Origin: Paguma larvata
Lineage: Eukaryota; Chordata; Mammalia; Carnivora; Viverridae
NCBI GenBank assembly: GCA_030068075.1
Contig: CM057841.1
Span: 49,083,030 to 49,147,029, forward strand
Direction: 5' to 3'
Length of the DNA: 64,000 nt
Shown: in pieces, positions 41,301-48,834 of the stretch
Layout: every line of letters begins with the position of its first letter
Position numbering within the stretch: position 1 is the first letter of the stretch
Notes under the pieces: model-generated
Told to the model about the DNA's origin: nothing
Databases searched by the model: none
Seen by the model: only the letters and a program-made list of their open reading frames with translations
Position numbers and translations under genes: made by a program

Positions 41301-42242
41301 AGATGGCGCCCCTTCCCGGCAGGCCGCTGAATGTCGGCCCCTACCTCAGTCTGTCCATCTGTAAAGCGGGCGGGCCGGCACCTGAGGCCTGGTGACTGGG
41401 GGTGGTCAGGATCACTTGCCACCCTCAGGAGGCGGGGGCCCGGCTGCCCCCAGATGCCGGCCTAAGTGTGGAGCCATGATGGCTGGGAGCTGCCCAAGCC
41501 GGCCTGCCGGGCCAAGAAAGAGGTGGGGTCAGGCGAGAAGAGAAGCTCCCACGGCTAGGAGGGAAGAAGGGGCCGGCCTGGCACCTAGGGAAAACTTCCC
41601 GGGAAAGTGAGTGAATCAGCCTTTCTGGGGGTGGGCACAGATCCGCACAGCGAGGCAGTCCTAGGGGTGGGCTGTCCCGGGAGAGATGCATCCCCGGCCC
41701 TGGCCATCCTTGAGGACCCTGGAGCACTAGAGGGCAGCTATGCCAGGTGGTTTCCTAGGGGCGGCACAGACCTCCCCTCCTCCCCTGGCCCAGCTACCCT
41801 GGAGCGGGGGAGGGTTTCAGACGAGCGGCACAGACCTGCCCCCACTAGGCCTGGCCATCCTGACGCGGGGCAGGGTTCTGGGGGGCAGCACCGACTCCTG
41901 CCTTGGCTAGGCTGTCCCAGGGGCTTCCCGGGGCCAACAAAGGCCCCTGCCACCCAGTGGTACTGGGGGGCTCCCGGAGGGGACAGCACGAAACCCAGAC
42001 CGAGCCGGCTTCTGAGCGAGAATGGAAAGAAAGGCAGGGGCAGAGAAGCCGGCTTGGGGGAGACGCCCCCACGCTCACCGCCATGCCCGGCCTAAGCAGG
42101 CCCGGGTGGGGTGACCCCCACACCCCAGCTCCGGAACCCCCGCGGCATTAGGCCTGCTGCGGGCGGCGCGAGGTCTCGGGCCCGGCCGGGGGCAGAGGAC
42201 CCGGGGTCCCGGCCGCCGGTCGGTACTCACCGGCACGGACAT
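5375..42242 (-). CDS. BCAR1: BCAR1 / p130Cas adaptor protein, whole gene span
   Basis: Coding exons in transcript order: 29299-29288 (or 42242-42231), 19430-18819, 13080-12919, 12746-12630, 11772-10675, 9589-9500, 6367-5855. Every junction is phase 0 with GT-AG borders; the product is 867 residues (human about 870). It is a docking scaffold at focal adhesions: the SH3 domain (5-65) binds FAK, PYK2 and phosphatases, the substrate domain carries 15 YxxP motifs phosphorylated by Src-family kinases to recruit CRK and NCK, RPLPSPPKF (632-640) and Y661-D-Y663-V bind Src SH3 and SH2, and the C-terminal domain folds like FAK's FAT domain. Roles are established for the family; domains are read from the translation. 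No frameshift or premature stop seen. Feature limits here run from the predicted poly(A) end to the distal ATG. Confidence 0.96.
5392..5397 (-). terminator. BCAR1: BCAR1 polyadenylation signal
   Basis: TTTATT on the plus strand is AATAAA in BCAR1 sense, about 460 bases after the stop codon, giving a 3'UTR of about 480 bases. Confidence 0.7.
5693..5700 (-). promoter_or_regulatory. BCAR1: Pumilio response element in the BCAR1 3'UTR
   Basis: In BCAR1 sense the sequence reads TGTACATA, a perfect match to UGUAHAUA bound by PUM1/PUM2, directly followed by an ATTTA-containing stretch. It lies about 155 bases after the stop codon. Function is inferred. Confidence 0.4.
5855..6367 (-). CDS. BCAR1: BCAR1 last coding exon: C-terminal FAT-like domain
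   Basis: Residues 698-867, from LKQFERLEQEVSRPIDHD to the end LGQLAAA with TGA at 5857-5855. It contains the conserved GLGPSDRQLLLFYLEQCEAN segment and a helical bundle that in Cas proteins binds BCAR3/NSP-family exchange factors. The acceptor (ccccag before CTGAAG) lies just above 6367. No change disrupts the frame. Confidence 0.96.
   Translation of the reverse strand: MKQFERLEQEVSRPIDHDLANWTAAQPLAPGRTGGLGPSDRQLLLFYLEQCEANLTTLTNAVDAFFTAVATNQPPKIFVAHSKFVILSAHKLVFIGDTLSRQAKAADVRSQVTHYSNLLCDLLRGIVATTKAAALQYPSPAAAQDMVDRVKELGHSTQQFRRVLGQLAAA
6698..6724. repeat. CA microsatellite
   Basis: Interrupted (CA)n run, one T interruption in the middle, in the last BCAR1 intron. Confidence 0.9.
6857..6969 (-). 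mobile_element. SINEC fragment, truncated
   Basis: Antisense head and body only: the stretch from 'gatcatgacctgag' to 'ccaactgagccgcccag' is diagnostic; the CT-rich part is missing. Confidence 0.8.
7188..7300 (+). mobile_element. Short older-type SINEC
   Basis: Short form with the tRNA-like head followed by 'gggtatagagattac' and a pure A20 tail; lacks the longer feliform body. Confidence 0.8.
7490..7862 (+). mobile_element. Probable Tigger-type DNA transposon relic
   Basis: The stretch ending in 'ataagtggatccgtgcaggtcaaacccgtg' resembles the terminal part of a mammal-wide TcMar-Tigger type element as I remember it. No transposase reading frame survives. Family assignment is from memory and uncertain. 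Confidence 0.4.
8480..8720 (+). mobile_element. Old L1 3' fragment
   Basis: Contains the familiar L1M wording 'gtccaccaacaggggactgg' followed by 'atgaataaat', in sense. No open reading frame. Confidence 0.5.
8735..8850 (-). mobile_element. MIR relic
   Basis: 'acttcacggctggggaaactgtggc' matches the antisense MIR core around 'ttacagatgaggaaactgagg'. Divergent. Confidence 0.4.
9500..9589 (-). CDS. BCAR1: BCAR1 coding exon 6 (30 codons)
   Basis: Residues 668-697, starting GKEEFEKTQKELLEKG and ending GQLELQQ. It links the Src-binding segment to the C-terminal domain and is highly charged, consistent with helix. Acceptor ctccag and donor gtaagg are both clear. Confidence 0.95.
9590..10674 (-). 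other. BCAR1: BCAR1 intron 5
   Basis: Contains one SINEC (10266-10490); the remaining sequence shows nothing recognisable. Confidence 0.6.
10266..10490 (+). mobile_element. SINEC in BCAR1 intron 5
   Basis: Full SINE in antisense to BCAR1, with a 9-bp target duplication AAAGAGAGT at 10257-10265 and 10491-10499. Confidence 0.9.
10675..11772 (-). CDS. BCAR1: BCAR1 largest coding exon: end of substrate domain, serine-rich region, Src-binding site
   Basis: Residues 302-667. Six YxxP motifs (YDVP x4, YDVPR, YAVP) come first, then a serine-rich tract (RLSASSTGSTRSSQSASS) and a region predicted as a four-helix bundle, then RPLPSPPKF and the EDYDYVHLQ Src docking site at the very end. Acceptor tgcccccag and donor gtaggt flank a frame of exactly 366 codons. 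GC-rich composition produces long shadow frames on the other strand. Confidence 0.96.
11905..12095 (+). mobile_element. MIR
   Basis: Sense MIR: 'gagttcgaactgctgcctcc' then 'ctagctgtgtgatgtaagga' and the 'gtgaggattacaggagttaa' 3' part follow in the correct order. Confidence 0.75.
12108..12180 (+). repeat. Imperfect (CAC/CAT)n repeat
   Basis: About 70 bp made mostly of CAC, CAT and ACC triplets, directly following the MIR. Confidence 0.85.
12630..12746 (-). CDS. BCAR1: BCAR1 coding exon 4 (39 codons, two YxxP)
   Basis: Residues 263-301: VYDTPPMAVKGPNGRD, then VYDVPPSVEKG and the end SNHHA. The donor is gtgagt and the acceptor tctcag. Both tyrosine motifs are intact. Confidence 0.95.
12919..13080 (-). 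CDS. BCAR1: BCAR1 coding exon 3 (54 codons, two YxxP)
   Basis: Residues 209-262, starting VVVPTRVGQGYVFEASQ and ending LLPSQYGQE, with YDIP and YDVP motifs. The GYVFEA residue is Phe where the human protein, as I recall it, has Tyr; that tyrosine is not in a YxxP context. Confidence 0.95.
14594..14624 (+). repeat. G-quadruplex motif
   Basis: Four G runs of 4, 4, 5 and 3 bases separated by three 5-base loops (CAGGC, CAGGC, CTGGC). It is on the strand opposite to the BCAR1 transcript. Confidence 0.6.
15919..15930. repeat. G12 homopolymer
   Basis: Uninterrupted run of 12 G, followed by CGGGCGG; prone to sequencing error. Confidence 0.85.
16697..16790. repeat. GT / GA microsatellite complex
   Basis: (GT)n, then GA-rich repeats, then a second GT-rich block; roughly 95 bp. 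Confidence 0.85.
18819..19430 (-). CDS. BCAR1: BCAR1 coding exon 2: SH3 domain and start of the substrate domain
   Basis: Residues 5-208. The SH3 domain spans 5-65, with the ALYDNV motif, the GWW tryptophan pair and the VPGNRLKIL end. A proline-rich linker follows, then five YxxP motifs (YLVP, YQAP, YQVP x3). Residue 67 just after the SH3 is His (GMHDKK) where I recall human Tyr. The exon begins AACGTACTGGCC after a ccccag acceptor and ends AAG before gtaagg; the same acceptor serves both first exons. Confidence 0.96.
19640..21240 (+). mobile_element. Degraded L1 relic with a CpG-rich interior
   Basis: A-rich strand with L1 ORF2-like wording in order ('ccaggaattaatcaagcaaa', 'gggggagaacatctttg', 'caaatcagcaaggcaaagac'). 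Reading frames are broken. Position 20225-20460 interrupts it with a GC- and CpG-rich block not expected in an old L1. Confidence 0.5.
20225..20460. other. CpG-rich block inside L1-like sequence
   Basis: Dense CpG, including 'gcgagcgggcccggggccga' and 'gaggcgccgggac'. No splice-supported exon or promoter motif found; origin unknown. Confidence 0.5.
23040..23125 (+). mobile_element. MIR fragment
   Basis: 'tgctgggtgaccctgggtaa' then 'gtctcttagcctctgag' matches the MIR core in sense. Confidence 0.6.
24700..24880 (-). mobile_element. MIR
   Basis: Antisense MIR: 'atcttacagatagggaaact' then 'gaggtacag' and 'cttgctaaggacagagtcggg'. Confidence 0.65.
26450..26661 (+). mobile_element. SINEC with an internal duplication, 5'-truncated
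   Basis: First of three SINEs in a row. The segment 'caggt(t/c)atgatctcacggtt' occurs twice in tandem (about 26482-26520). It starts inside the tRNA-like head. Confidence 0.85.
26674..26890 (+). mobile_element. SINEC inserted in the tail of the preceding SINE
   Basis: Full-length copy flanked by AAATAAACATTA at 26662-26673 and 26891-26902; the duplicated target is the A-rich tail of the upstream SINE. Confidence 0.92.
26916..27125 (+). mobile_element. SINEC with a deleted head
   Basis: Third in the cluster; starts 'ggggcaccagggtgg' and lacks the 'ctcagttggtt' part, then a normal body and A16 tail. Confidence 0.85.
27589..27621 (+). repeat. G-rich tract, possible G-quadruplex
   Basis: G runs of 5, 6 and 4 separated by single C bases, then a further GGG after a longer loop. 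Confidence 0.45.
28900..29640 (-). promoter_or_regulatory. BCAR1: CpG island / proximal BCAR1 promoter
   Basis: Dense CpG around the MNYL first exon. Upstream in BCAR1 sense there is an inverted CCAAT box (ATTGG at 29551-29555), an octamer ATGCAAAT at 29571-29578 overlapping an AP-1-like TGAGTCG, and GC boxes. No TATA box seen. The start site is not determinable. Confidence 0.75.
29288..29299 (-). CDS. BCAR1: BCAR1 alternative coding exon 1, proximal (MNYL)
   Basis: ATG at 29299-29297 followed by AAC TAC CTG and a gtgagtg donor, phase 0, joining to AACGTACTGGCC at 19430. A is at -3, giving a fair Kozak context. The main human isoform starts MNHL, so this is the matching exon. The 5'UTR extends to higher coordinates by an unknown length. 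Confidence 0.93.
30846..31074 (+). mobile_element. SINEC
   Basis: Full-length, with an identical 13-bp target duplication AAAAATCAGATTC at 30833-30845 and 31075-31087. Confidence 0.93.
31091..31203 (+). mobile_element. Short older-type SINEC
   Basis: Head, then 'gggtatagtgattac' and an A-rich tail, directly after the younger SINE. Confidence 0.8.
32040..32052. repeat. G13 homopolymer
   Basis: Uninterrupted run of 13 G. Confidence 0.85.
32235..32330 (-). mobile_element. MIR fragment
   Basis: 'ttagccccattttcaggacg' then 'aagaggttgagacc' resembles the antisense MIR core. Confidence 0.45.
32850..33110 (+). mobile_element. Old L1 3' fragment
   Basis: 'ccacaggggactgggttagg' then 'ggatattgtgcagctatgaa' matches the common L1M 3' wording; no open frame. 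Confidence 0.55.
36250..36960 (+). mobile_element. Old L1 3' fragment split by a SINE
   Basis: L1-like sequence on both sides of the SINE at 36356-36572, e.g. 'gatatccatcaacaagagaa' and 'aagaagccagacctcaacga'. Confidence 0.55.
36356..36572 (+). mobile_element. SINEC inserted in an L1 relic
   Basis: Flanked by an identical 11-bp duplication CCAGAGACAGA at 36345-36355 and 36573-36583. Confidence 0.92.
38721..38774. repeat. 27-bp tandem duplication
   Basis: Two copies starting TTGGAC(G/C)AGGACCTTGCC at 38721 and 38748, one clear mismatch. Confidence 0.8.
39369..39612 (+). mobile_element. SINEC
   Basis: Full-length feliform SINE with a long A/T-rich tail ending in (AAAT)n. Confidence 0.9.
41630..41930. 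repeat. Degenerate tandem repeat of about 57-64 bp
   Basis: Recurrent GGCACAGACCT-like motif at 41763 and 41827 and a weaker copy at 41884, with a conserved 'cctggccatcc' and 'gcggggcagggtt' type internal order; an older unit may start near 41634. It lies 0.3-0.6 kb downstream of the distal BCAR1 promoter. Confidence 0.5.
42231..42242 (-). CDS. BCAR1: BCAR1 alternative coding exon 1, distal (MSVP)
   Basis: ATG at 42242-42240, then TCC GTG CCG and a gtgagtac donor, phase 0, compatible with the shared acceptor at 19430 to give MSVP-NVLAKALYDN. An MSVP-starting isoform is known for human BCAR1 as I recall. A at -3 gives a good start context. Confidence 0.9.
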
Positions 42243-42413
42243 CTTGACCGCCGCCCCCGGGGCCCGGGCGGGCAGCGGCGGCGGCAGGCTAGGGGCTCCG
42301 ATCCGCCGCGCCGCTCAGAGCCCCCCCGAGCGGGGTCCCGGCGCTCTCGCGGCTCCCCGCGGGCTCCTGCGCGCTCCCGGCGGCCGGACTGTCCGGCGGC
42401 TCCAGCCCGCCCC

Positions 42414-42423
42414 GCGCATGCGC
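42414..42423. promoter_or_regulatory. NRF1 binding palindrome
   Basis: GCGCATGCGC, a perfect NRF1 consensus, about 170 bp upstream of the MSVP ATG inside the CpG island. Confidence 0.6.
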
Positions 42424-42560
42424 CGCCCCGCGCCGCCCCTCCCCCTCTCGTCTCCTCCCCGGGGGCCGCGTTAAAGGCGAGGACCCCGGACCCTGGCATT
42501 TTTCTGTCGGCCCAACGCGGCGAGGAGGCTCGGTCTCCACCCCTTACCCATCCTTCAAGG

Positions 42561-44990
42561 GTCACCTCGCGTCGCACCATCTTCTGTTCGCCCAACCGCT
42601 TCTGGAGACCGGAGCCTCCACCCCCCACGTTGCCCAGCCCAGGATGCTGGGCGCCTGCCCTGTGGTCTGGCGGGGCTCCCAGTCCCTGTGTCTGAAGGCG
42701 ATTGCAGGTCAGCCTCGCAGGGCTCCCGGAGACCCTCCCCGCTCCTCGCGCTGAAAGCCCAGAGGCGCGGGCCGCCGCCCCCCCCCCCCCCGCTGCGCTG
42801 CCCAGCCCTCGCTGCCCGCTCTGCACTCCCCCTGCCCCTCCCTCAGTGACGGGGAGCTCCCGACCGCCTGGGAACAGCCCGGCTCGCTGTCGGGTTGTCC
42901 GGCAGAGCTGGACTGGCTGTTAGGGAGGATCCCGTAACCCCCACTCAAGGGCCACCCGCAGTCGGGCCGCTGCGCCCTGCGCCAAGGGCCAGCCCTCAGA
43001 CACTGCAAGACCGGCCTTCGCGCCCCGGGCTTTCTTCCCCAGGGTTAAACATCCCCAATTTCTTCAGGTCTTCCACATCTGACATGACGTCCACAGGTAG
43101 TGGGCACATACGTGTGTGCCCTGATTTCCCACCCCCCTGTCAGGTAGGCCTTGTTGGCCTCTCATGTTCCATCTAATAAACTGAGGCTCTGAGCTCCCTC
43201 AGCTACCACACGGCAGAACCAGGAGTCTGACCACTCTGGTCTGCCACCCACCACACAGAGCCCTTCCCTGCTTCCTGGGGGCCCTTCCCGGGCCAAGCTG
43301 CACCCAGAAAAAGGCCCGCTACTGCCCAGGAAGGATGAGTGAGCACCTAGACCAAGGTTCTGGAGGGCCGGGGCAGACCAGACTGGGGAGGAAAGGGAGA
43401 ACTGGTTCCATGAGGCTGGCTGGCAGCAGGTGTGGCTCATGGCCTGGCAGGGGACCTGGGCCACCGGGAAATCCATGAGGGCAAGTACCCAGGGCTACAG
43501 GCCCTTCTGTCCGCCAGGTGTGCCGTCCTGAGGTGAATGAACAGAGGGAGGTCGGGGTAACAGGTGGGGTGAGCTTGCTCAGAGACTCAGATCGGCCTCC
43601 AGCTCCCCAGGCTGCAAAACCCGCATTAGCAGGTCATCCACTGGGGTTTAGGAGGCTTTCCAGCCTTCTTCCCCGAGAGGTGCGGCTGCCTTGTCTGTCT
43701 CTAGGACGTTCCTGGAGAGTTCCTGGAGAGTGGCCTAACAGTGGCCACCAGCAATGAGAGGGGTTCTGGATGTACAAGAAAGGGGAGACTGAGGCCTCTT
43801 CTGAAACCCAAGTCCTGATGCTAGGACTGAGGAGCTGGGGTCCCTTCCTGCTCCACCTAAGCAGGGTCACCCGCCCCCTGAATGGGGTCTGCCAGTCACA
43901 CACCTCAGTTTCCCCAGCCCAGCGCTCAGCAAGGCCTTGCTGGAGGGAGCAGGCAGGGCCACGGCAAACAGAGAGGGGTCTGGGCCGACAGCTGCCACCT
44001 CCTCAAAGGGCGCTCTGTCTGCGTCTGGCAGGGAGCCCTGCCCGTGCCCACCCGCCAGCGTCCAGCTGGCACTGGGGCTCCCGAGCTGGGAGCAGCAGCT
44101 CAGCCTGGCGCCCGGGCTCCCAGCCACACGCGCCTGCTGTCTGAGGCCCCCCCCCTCGCCTCCCTAGCTCCCCCCTCACTGAGCCTTCCTCTTGGAGGCC
44201 AGGCTCCCCCCTCCTTCCTTCTCTCCCACTCCCATTCTCCTTACCACCCGCTCTTTCTGAGTCCTGTCCCGTCAGCCCTTTCTCTAGGTGCGCAGGCCAG
44301 AACTGGGTGAGCAGTGGGGAAAGACCCCCCTCAGCACCCCTGAGTCTGGGGAAATGGAAACCCAGGGGAGGGGTGCAGCTGGGGTCATGACCTCCAAACC
44401 ATCTAGCCCTTGCCTCCAGCTGGCCCCCAACAATGGCTTACAGCTGCTTGCTCAGGGAGGGAGCCACTACCTCATCCCCAAGTACAGGACGAGGGATCTC
44501 TGGGCCAGACCCTCACTTACTCCAAGGCAGGGACCCAGTGCCTGGGGTTATAATGTCACATCCCTCACTGCATCTCCCCCCACCCCCGTTCCCCAGCAGG
44601 AAAATGATCCCAGGATGACTCAGTGCTGCCGAGGACGGGCTCTGGGGGCCTCCCGACTAGCAGTTCACACCAGAAGCAACAGCTGGGCTGCCTGAGCAGT
44701 TGCCAGAACCCCGAGAGGGTCCCCGAGGACTGACTAGGGCCCCAGGGAGACAGGGGTTATCGTTGTTCTTGAGACTGGGCGGGAAGGGAACTCGGACATG
44801 GCCACAGAGTAAATCTGGGCAGAGACAAGCTTCAGACCCAGCTTTGTGGACACCCAGGCCTGTGTCCACTGAGCCTTGCCACGTCTAGAGGGCCAAGGCG
44901 CTCGAGGTGGCTCCTTCTCCCCACCCCCCACTCAGGGTAACCAGGGACCTCTGTAACAGAGGGACTCCCGGCCCAGGAGAGTGCAGTGAG
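42561..44990. other. Intergenic region upstream of BCAR1, no feature recognised
   Basis: Moderately GC-rich, CpG-rich at its start (to about 43.0 kb), with no SINE, gene or RNA that I can support. Confidence 0.5.
42778..42790. repeat. C13 homopolymer
   Basis: Run of about 13 C upstream of the distal BCAR1 exon. Confidence 0.8.
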
Positions 44991-44999
44991 CCTCTGCGG

Positions 45000-45700
45000 G
45001 CACTCGCGTGATACAGACTTATTAGCTGGTGTTCACTCTCTCTTCGGACTGCCGTAGTCTTTCCCTACTGTCCCTTTCCTTTCCCCGTTCCCAGATCCCA
45101 CTGAGAATCCCGCATTACATTTAGTTGTCAGGTCTCCTAAGGCTCCTCTGGGCTGTGACCATTTCTCAGACCGGCCTTGCTTTTGATGACCCTGATAGTT
45201 TCGATGAGTACGGGACAGGGATTTCATGACATGTCCCTCAACTGGGACTTGCCGGGTGTTTTTCTCAGCGTTAGACTGGGGCTCTGGGGTTTTAGGAAGA
45301 CCTCAGAGGGAAAATGCCGTTCTCACCACATGGTATCAAGGACACATCCCGTCAATAGGACTGAACACTGTTGATGTTGACCTGGATCCCGGGGCTGATG
45401 TAATGTTTGTCAGGTCTTCTCCCTGCTTTCTATTCCACACTCTTTGGAAGGAGTAAGGAGTTAGGCTCCACCTCCTGAGGACTGAGTATCCACATAAAAA
45501 CATTTGGAATTCTTCTCTATGGGAAATTTGCCCCGTCTTCATTTACTTTCTTAGGCATTTATTTATATCATATGACTAGTGGATATTTATGTTATACCTT
45601 GGATTGATTATAATCCAATACTACTTTATTTTCTTGCATATATTGATCTTGCTTTGGTTATTGGCAGTTTCTTCCAGTTGGTGCATCAGATTTTTCAGGA
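45000..45700 (+). mobile_element. L1 (L1M5/L1ME-like) 3' relic
   Basis: Long run of recognisable wording: 'catttagttgtcaggtctcc', 'tccctcaactgggacttgcc', 'cactgttgatgttgacctgg', 'ataatccaatactacttta'. No reading frame kept. Confidence 0.6.
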
Positions 45701-45784
45701 GAATCTAGAAATCCAGATTGGTTTTATAAAATGTCTGGACTGGGAAACATTGGGTAAGCCAAACGAAATGCTTCCACAGGGCAA

Positions 45785-45985
45785 CTCCTGGCCCTGGAGT
45801 CAGATTACCTGGTCTGAATCCTGCTCTGCTGCTTGTACCTGAATCATTTTGTGCAAGTGAGTTAAACCCGCCTGGGGCTCCGTTTCTTCATCTGGGAAAC
45901 GGGAGGATAATATTTCCTGGATGGTTGAGAGGATTCAGTTGAATGACTCAGGTAAAGTTCGGGGCATTGGACCTGGCGCAAAACC
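45785..45985 (+). mobile_element. MIR
   Basis: Sense MIR with 'ctggtctgaatcctgctctg', 'ttcttcatctgggaaacggg' and 'ttgagaggattcagttgaat' in order. Confidence 0.75.
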
Positions 45986-46165
45986 CTTGCTTTTTAAATA
46001 GCAAGGGACCATCACTGCCACACGCGTGAGTCAGGCGTGGGTAAGCAGCCCCCTATGGAGAGTAAGAACTGAGCTTCTTTGAGGGAGATCTAGAAGGGGG
46101 TTTTAGAGTTGGGGGTGACCAATGGGACCCTGTGAGCTCTGGAGTGGATGAGAACAGGAACTACC

Positions 46166-46402
46166 TTGGGGTGCCTTGGTTGGCTCAGTTGGTTAAGTGT
46201 CCACCTTCAGCTCAGGTCATGACCTCATGGTTTGTGAGTTTGAACCCTATGTTGGGCTCTGTGCTGAGAGCTCAGAGCCTGGAGCCTGCTTTGGATTCTG
46301 TGTCTCCCTCTCTCTCTGCCCCTCCCTGCTCATGTTGTCTCTCTCTCTCTCTCAAAAATAAATAATAAAATATTTAAAAATTTTAAAATAAATAAATAAA
46401 AA
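46166..46402 (+). mobile_element. SINEC
   Basis: Full-length; 14-bp target duplication with two mismatches, GAACAGGAACTACC at 46152-46165 and GAATAGGATCTACC at 46403-46416. Confidence 0.92.
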
Positions 46403-46858
46403 GAATAGGATCTACCACCACCCTAAGCCTGGCTTTCAACTTAAGAATGGAGTTCTACTAGGACTAGTTAGATGTCCTGTCTTACTCTAAAGTGTGAATG
46501 ACTGCCTCTCCCAGGAAAGGCAAGTCAGACTGGCACAGAAAGAGATGCTTAGCTTTAGAGAAGTGGATGGGGAGCCCACCGACCTTGAGGTTCAGTCCTG
46601 GCACCACTTCAAACTTATCCTGTAACCTTAAGTAAGCCCAGTGTGGGTGATTTCAGTCTGGTCAGTGATGGGTTCTAGGGGCTAGGGCAGAGCACTTCCT
46701 TGTCTGTCCCCCATTCGGAACGTAGGGTAAGTATGCCTGGGAGGCATCTGGTCAGGAGAGGAGGTCCTGTTCAGCTCATCAGGCTACTGGGTGCAGAGGA
46801 AGACCATCAAGCCCCTGACAAGGGGGTTTCAGGACCTGGTGGCAAGAGGGAGACAGAT

Positions 46859-47290
46859 GTATTAGTTTCTTATTGATGGTGTAACAAATTACTACAAACT
46901 TTGTGGCCTAAAACACATGAACTTATTATCATACAATTCTGGAAGTCGAAAGTCCAGAATGGGTTGGCAGGTCTACATTCCTTCTGGAGGCTCTAGGGGA
47001 GGATACCTTCCCTTGACTTTTTCGGCTTCTAGGGGCTGCCTGCATCCCTTGCTTGGAGCCCCACATCACTCCGACCTCTGCTTGTGTCTTTACATCTTCT
47101 CTGACTCTGGCCTTCCTGACTCCCTCTTAGAAGAACCTTGTGATTACCATGGGTCCACTCAGGGAATCCAGGATAACCTCCCCGTCTTAAGACCTTTAAT
47201 TTAATCACAGCTGCGAAGCACCTTTTGCCTTGTAATGTAACCTGATCATAGATTCCAGGGATTCAGATGTGTATGGCGGGGGGAACCCCT
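46859..47290 (+). mobile_element. Mammal-wide interspersed repeat, family not named
   Basis: Starts 'tattagtttcttattgatgg' and continues 'gtaacaaattactacaaact', a widespread human and carnivore repeat type that I recognise but cannot assign with confidence. Confidence 0.5.
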
Positions 47291-47429
47291 GGGCCCCCAA
47301 AATGCCCCCCGTCTGGTCCCTGTGGCCTGAATACTAGTGATGGCTAAGTAAGGATCGTCTTACTCGGCTCAAGTAGCATCTCTCCTGTTCGTGGGAATAG
47401 CCATACATGACACATGGCTCCGGCATGCT

Positions 47430-48170
47430 GTCTGGCAAGATGAGGCAAAAAACTCGAACAGGCAGGGACCCTTTGACCCAGAAATTCTAGGAATTTATCT
47501 TAAAAAATGCACTCAGAGAGTAGCCAAAGATGTACATGCAAGGATGTAACTTGCAGTTTTCCTTATTATCGGGAAAACATGGGAACCACTTAATATGTTC
47601 AATGACGGGCAGTAGTTAAACATAACATGAAGTATTTGCACGATAGAACCTGACCCCGGGCATCACCACAAATGACAGAGGGACGTGGAAATCTGTTTAT
47701 AATATATCGTTGTGTTTCGTTTTAAAGATCTTGTTTTGAAGTAATCTCTATACCCCACGTGGGACTCAAACTCACAACCCTGAGATCAAGAGTCGCACGT
47801 TCCACTCACTGAGCCAGCCAGGCACCCCTGCAGTACCCTGTAAAGTGAAGAAAAATAGGCTTTCAAAAGAGTATGGGTAGATCCTATTTTCATAAAAATT
47901 CATGTATTTATATTTATGTCATATATTTGCGTTGGGAAAAATACGGAAGGTTAGATAGCACCGTATCAGCTGTGATAGCCTTGGGGTGGGGGCGAGGTTT
48001 TGATCACTCCGTGCAATATTTAGGGAGGGCCTGCAGGGTGGTTTGTACTTTGCTGGTTAATAAAGAGGGCCTTTTCTGTCTTTATGGATTAGAATTTCGC
48101 AGGAGACTAATTTGTTTGTTTTTGAAGGAGGAAATGGGGTTTTGGTGTAACTAAAATTATTTTCTCTATT
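47430..48170 (+). mobile_element. Old L1 3' fragment interrupted by a SINE
   Basis: 'tgacccagaaattctaggaa' and 'gtaccctgtaaagtgaagaa' style L1M wording on both sides of the SINE at 47718-47829. Confidence 0.55.
47718..47829 (-). mobile_element. Short older-type SINEC
   Basis: Antisense: 'actcacaaccctgagatcaa' then 'actgagccagccaggcaccc'. Confidence 0.85.
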
Positions 48171-48259
48171 TTCCAGTGTTTTTCAAATGAACATTCATTA
48201 CTTGTCTGTGTGTTTTTTTTTTTTTTTCCAGTATACACCTTTTAAAATTGTGGTAAAAC

Positions 48260-48466
48260 AGGCGTCTGGGTGGCTTAGTCGGTTAGGTGTCTGACAATGG
48301 CTCAGTTCATAATCTCACGGTTCATGAGTTTGAGTCCTGCATCGGGCTCTCTGCTGTTAACACAGAACACATTTAAGATCCTCCCTCCCCCCTCTCTCCG
48401 TCCCTCTCCTGCCGGCTCTCTCTCTCTCTTTCTCTCTCAAAATAAATAAACTTAAATAAAAATTTT
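48260..48466 (+). mobile_element. SINEC, diverged
   Basis: Recognisable head 'gtctgggtggcttagtcgg', altered middle, CT-rich tail and A-rich end. Confidence 0.85.
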
Positions 48467-48514
48467 AAATTGTGGTCAAACATACATAATATGAAATTTA
48501 CTGTTTTAACTATT

Positions 48515-48832
48515 TTTTTAAGTTTATTTATTTATTTAAGCAATGTCTACACTCCACTGTGGGTCTCGAACTCATGACCCTGAGATCCAGAGTCTCATAC
48601 ACTTGGGGCACCTGGGTGGCTCAGTCAGTTAAGCGTCTGACTTTAGCTCAGGTCATGATCTCACGCATTGTGAGCCCGAGCCCCGTGTCAGGCTCTGTGC
48701 TGACGGCTCGGAGCCTGGACCCTGCTTCGAATTCTGTGGCTCCCTCTCTCTGCCCCTCCCCCACTTCTCCCTCAAAACTAAACATGAAAAAGAAAAGTCT
48801 CCTGCTCTTCTAACTGAGGCAGCCAGGTACCC
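48515..48832 (-). mobile_element. Older-type SINEC split by a nested SINE
   Basis: Antisense body at 48515-48600 continues at about 48796-48832 ('ctaactgaggcagccaggta'); a younger SINE lies between. Confidence 0.8.
48604..48796 (+). mobile_element. SINEC nested inside an older SINE
   Basis: Complete head and body in the opposite orientation to its host. The flanks AGTCTCATACACTT and AGTCTCCTGCTCTT match at 11 of 14 positions, a decayed target duplication. Confidence 0.85.
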
Positions 48833-48834
48833 CC

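Larger units (their letters stand above)
29300..42230 (-). other. BCAR1: BCAR1 long first intron (distal transcript)
   Basis: Used only by the distal MSVP transcript. Holds SINEs, L1 and MIR pieces, a 27-bp tandem duplication and a 60-bp-scale degenerate repeat near 41630-41930. No additional coding exon with a proper ATG was found. Confidence 0.6.
42100..42560 (-). promoter_or_regulatory. BCAR1: CpG island / distal BCAR1 promoter
   Basis: Very high GC and CpG around and upstream (in BCAR1 sense) of the MSVP exon, with several CCGCCCC GC boxes and a perfect NRF1 palindrome (42414-42423). No TATA box. Confidence 0.8.

Noticed and set aside
42111..42826. Arg/Pro/Gly-rich frames of nearly 200 codons on both strands
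   Set aside because: They are products of the CpG island composition around the distal BCAR1 exon.
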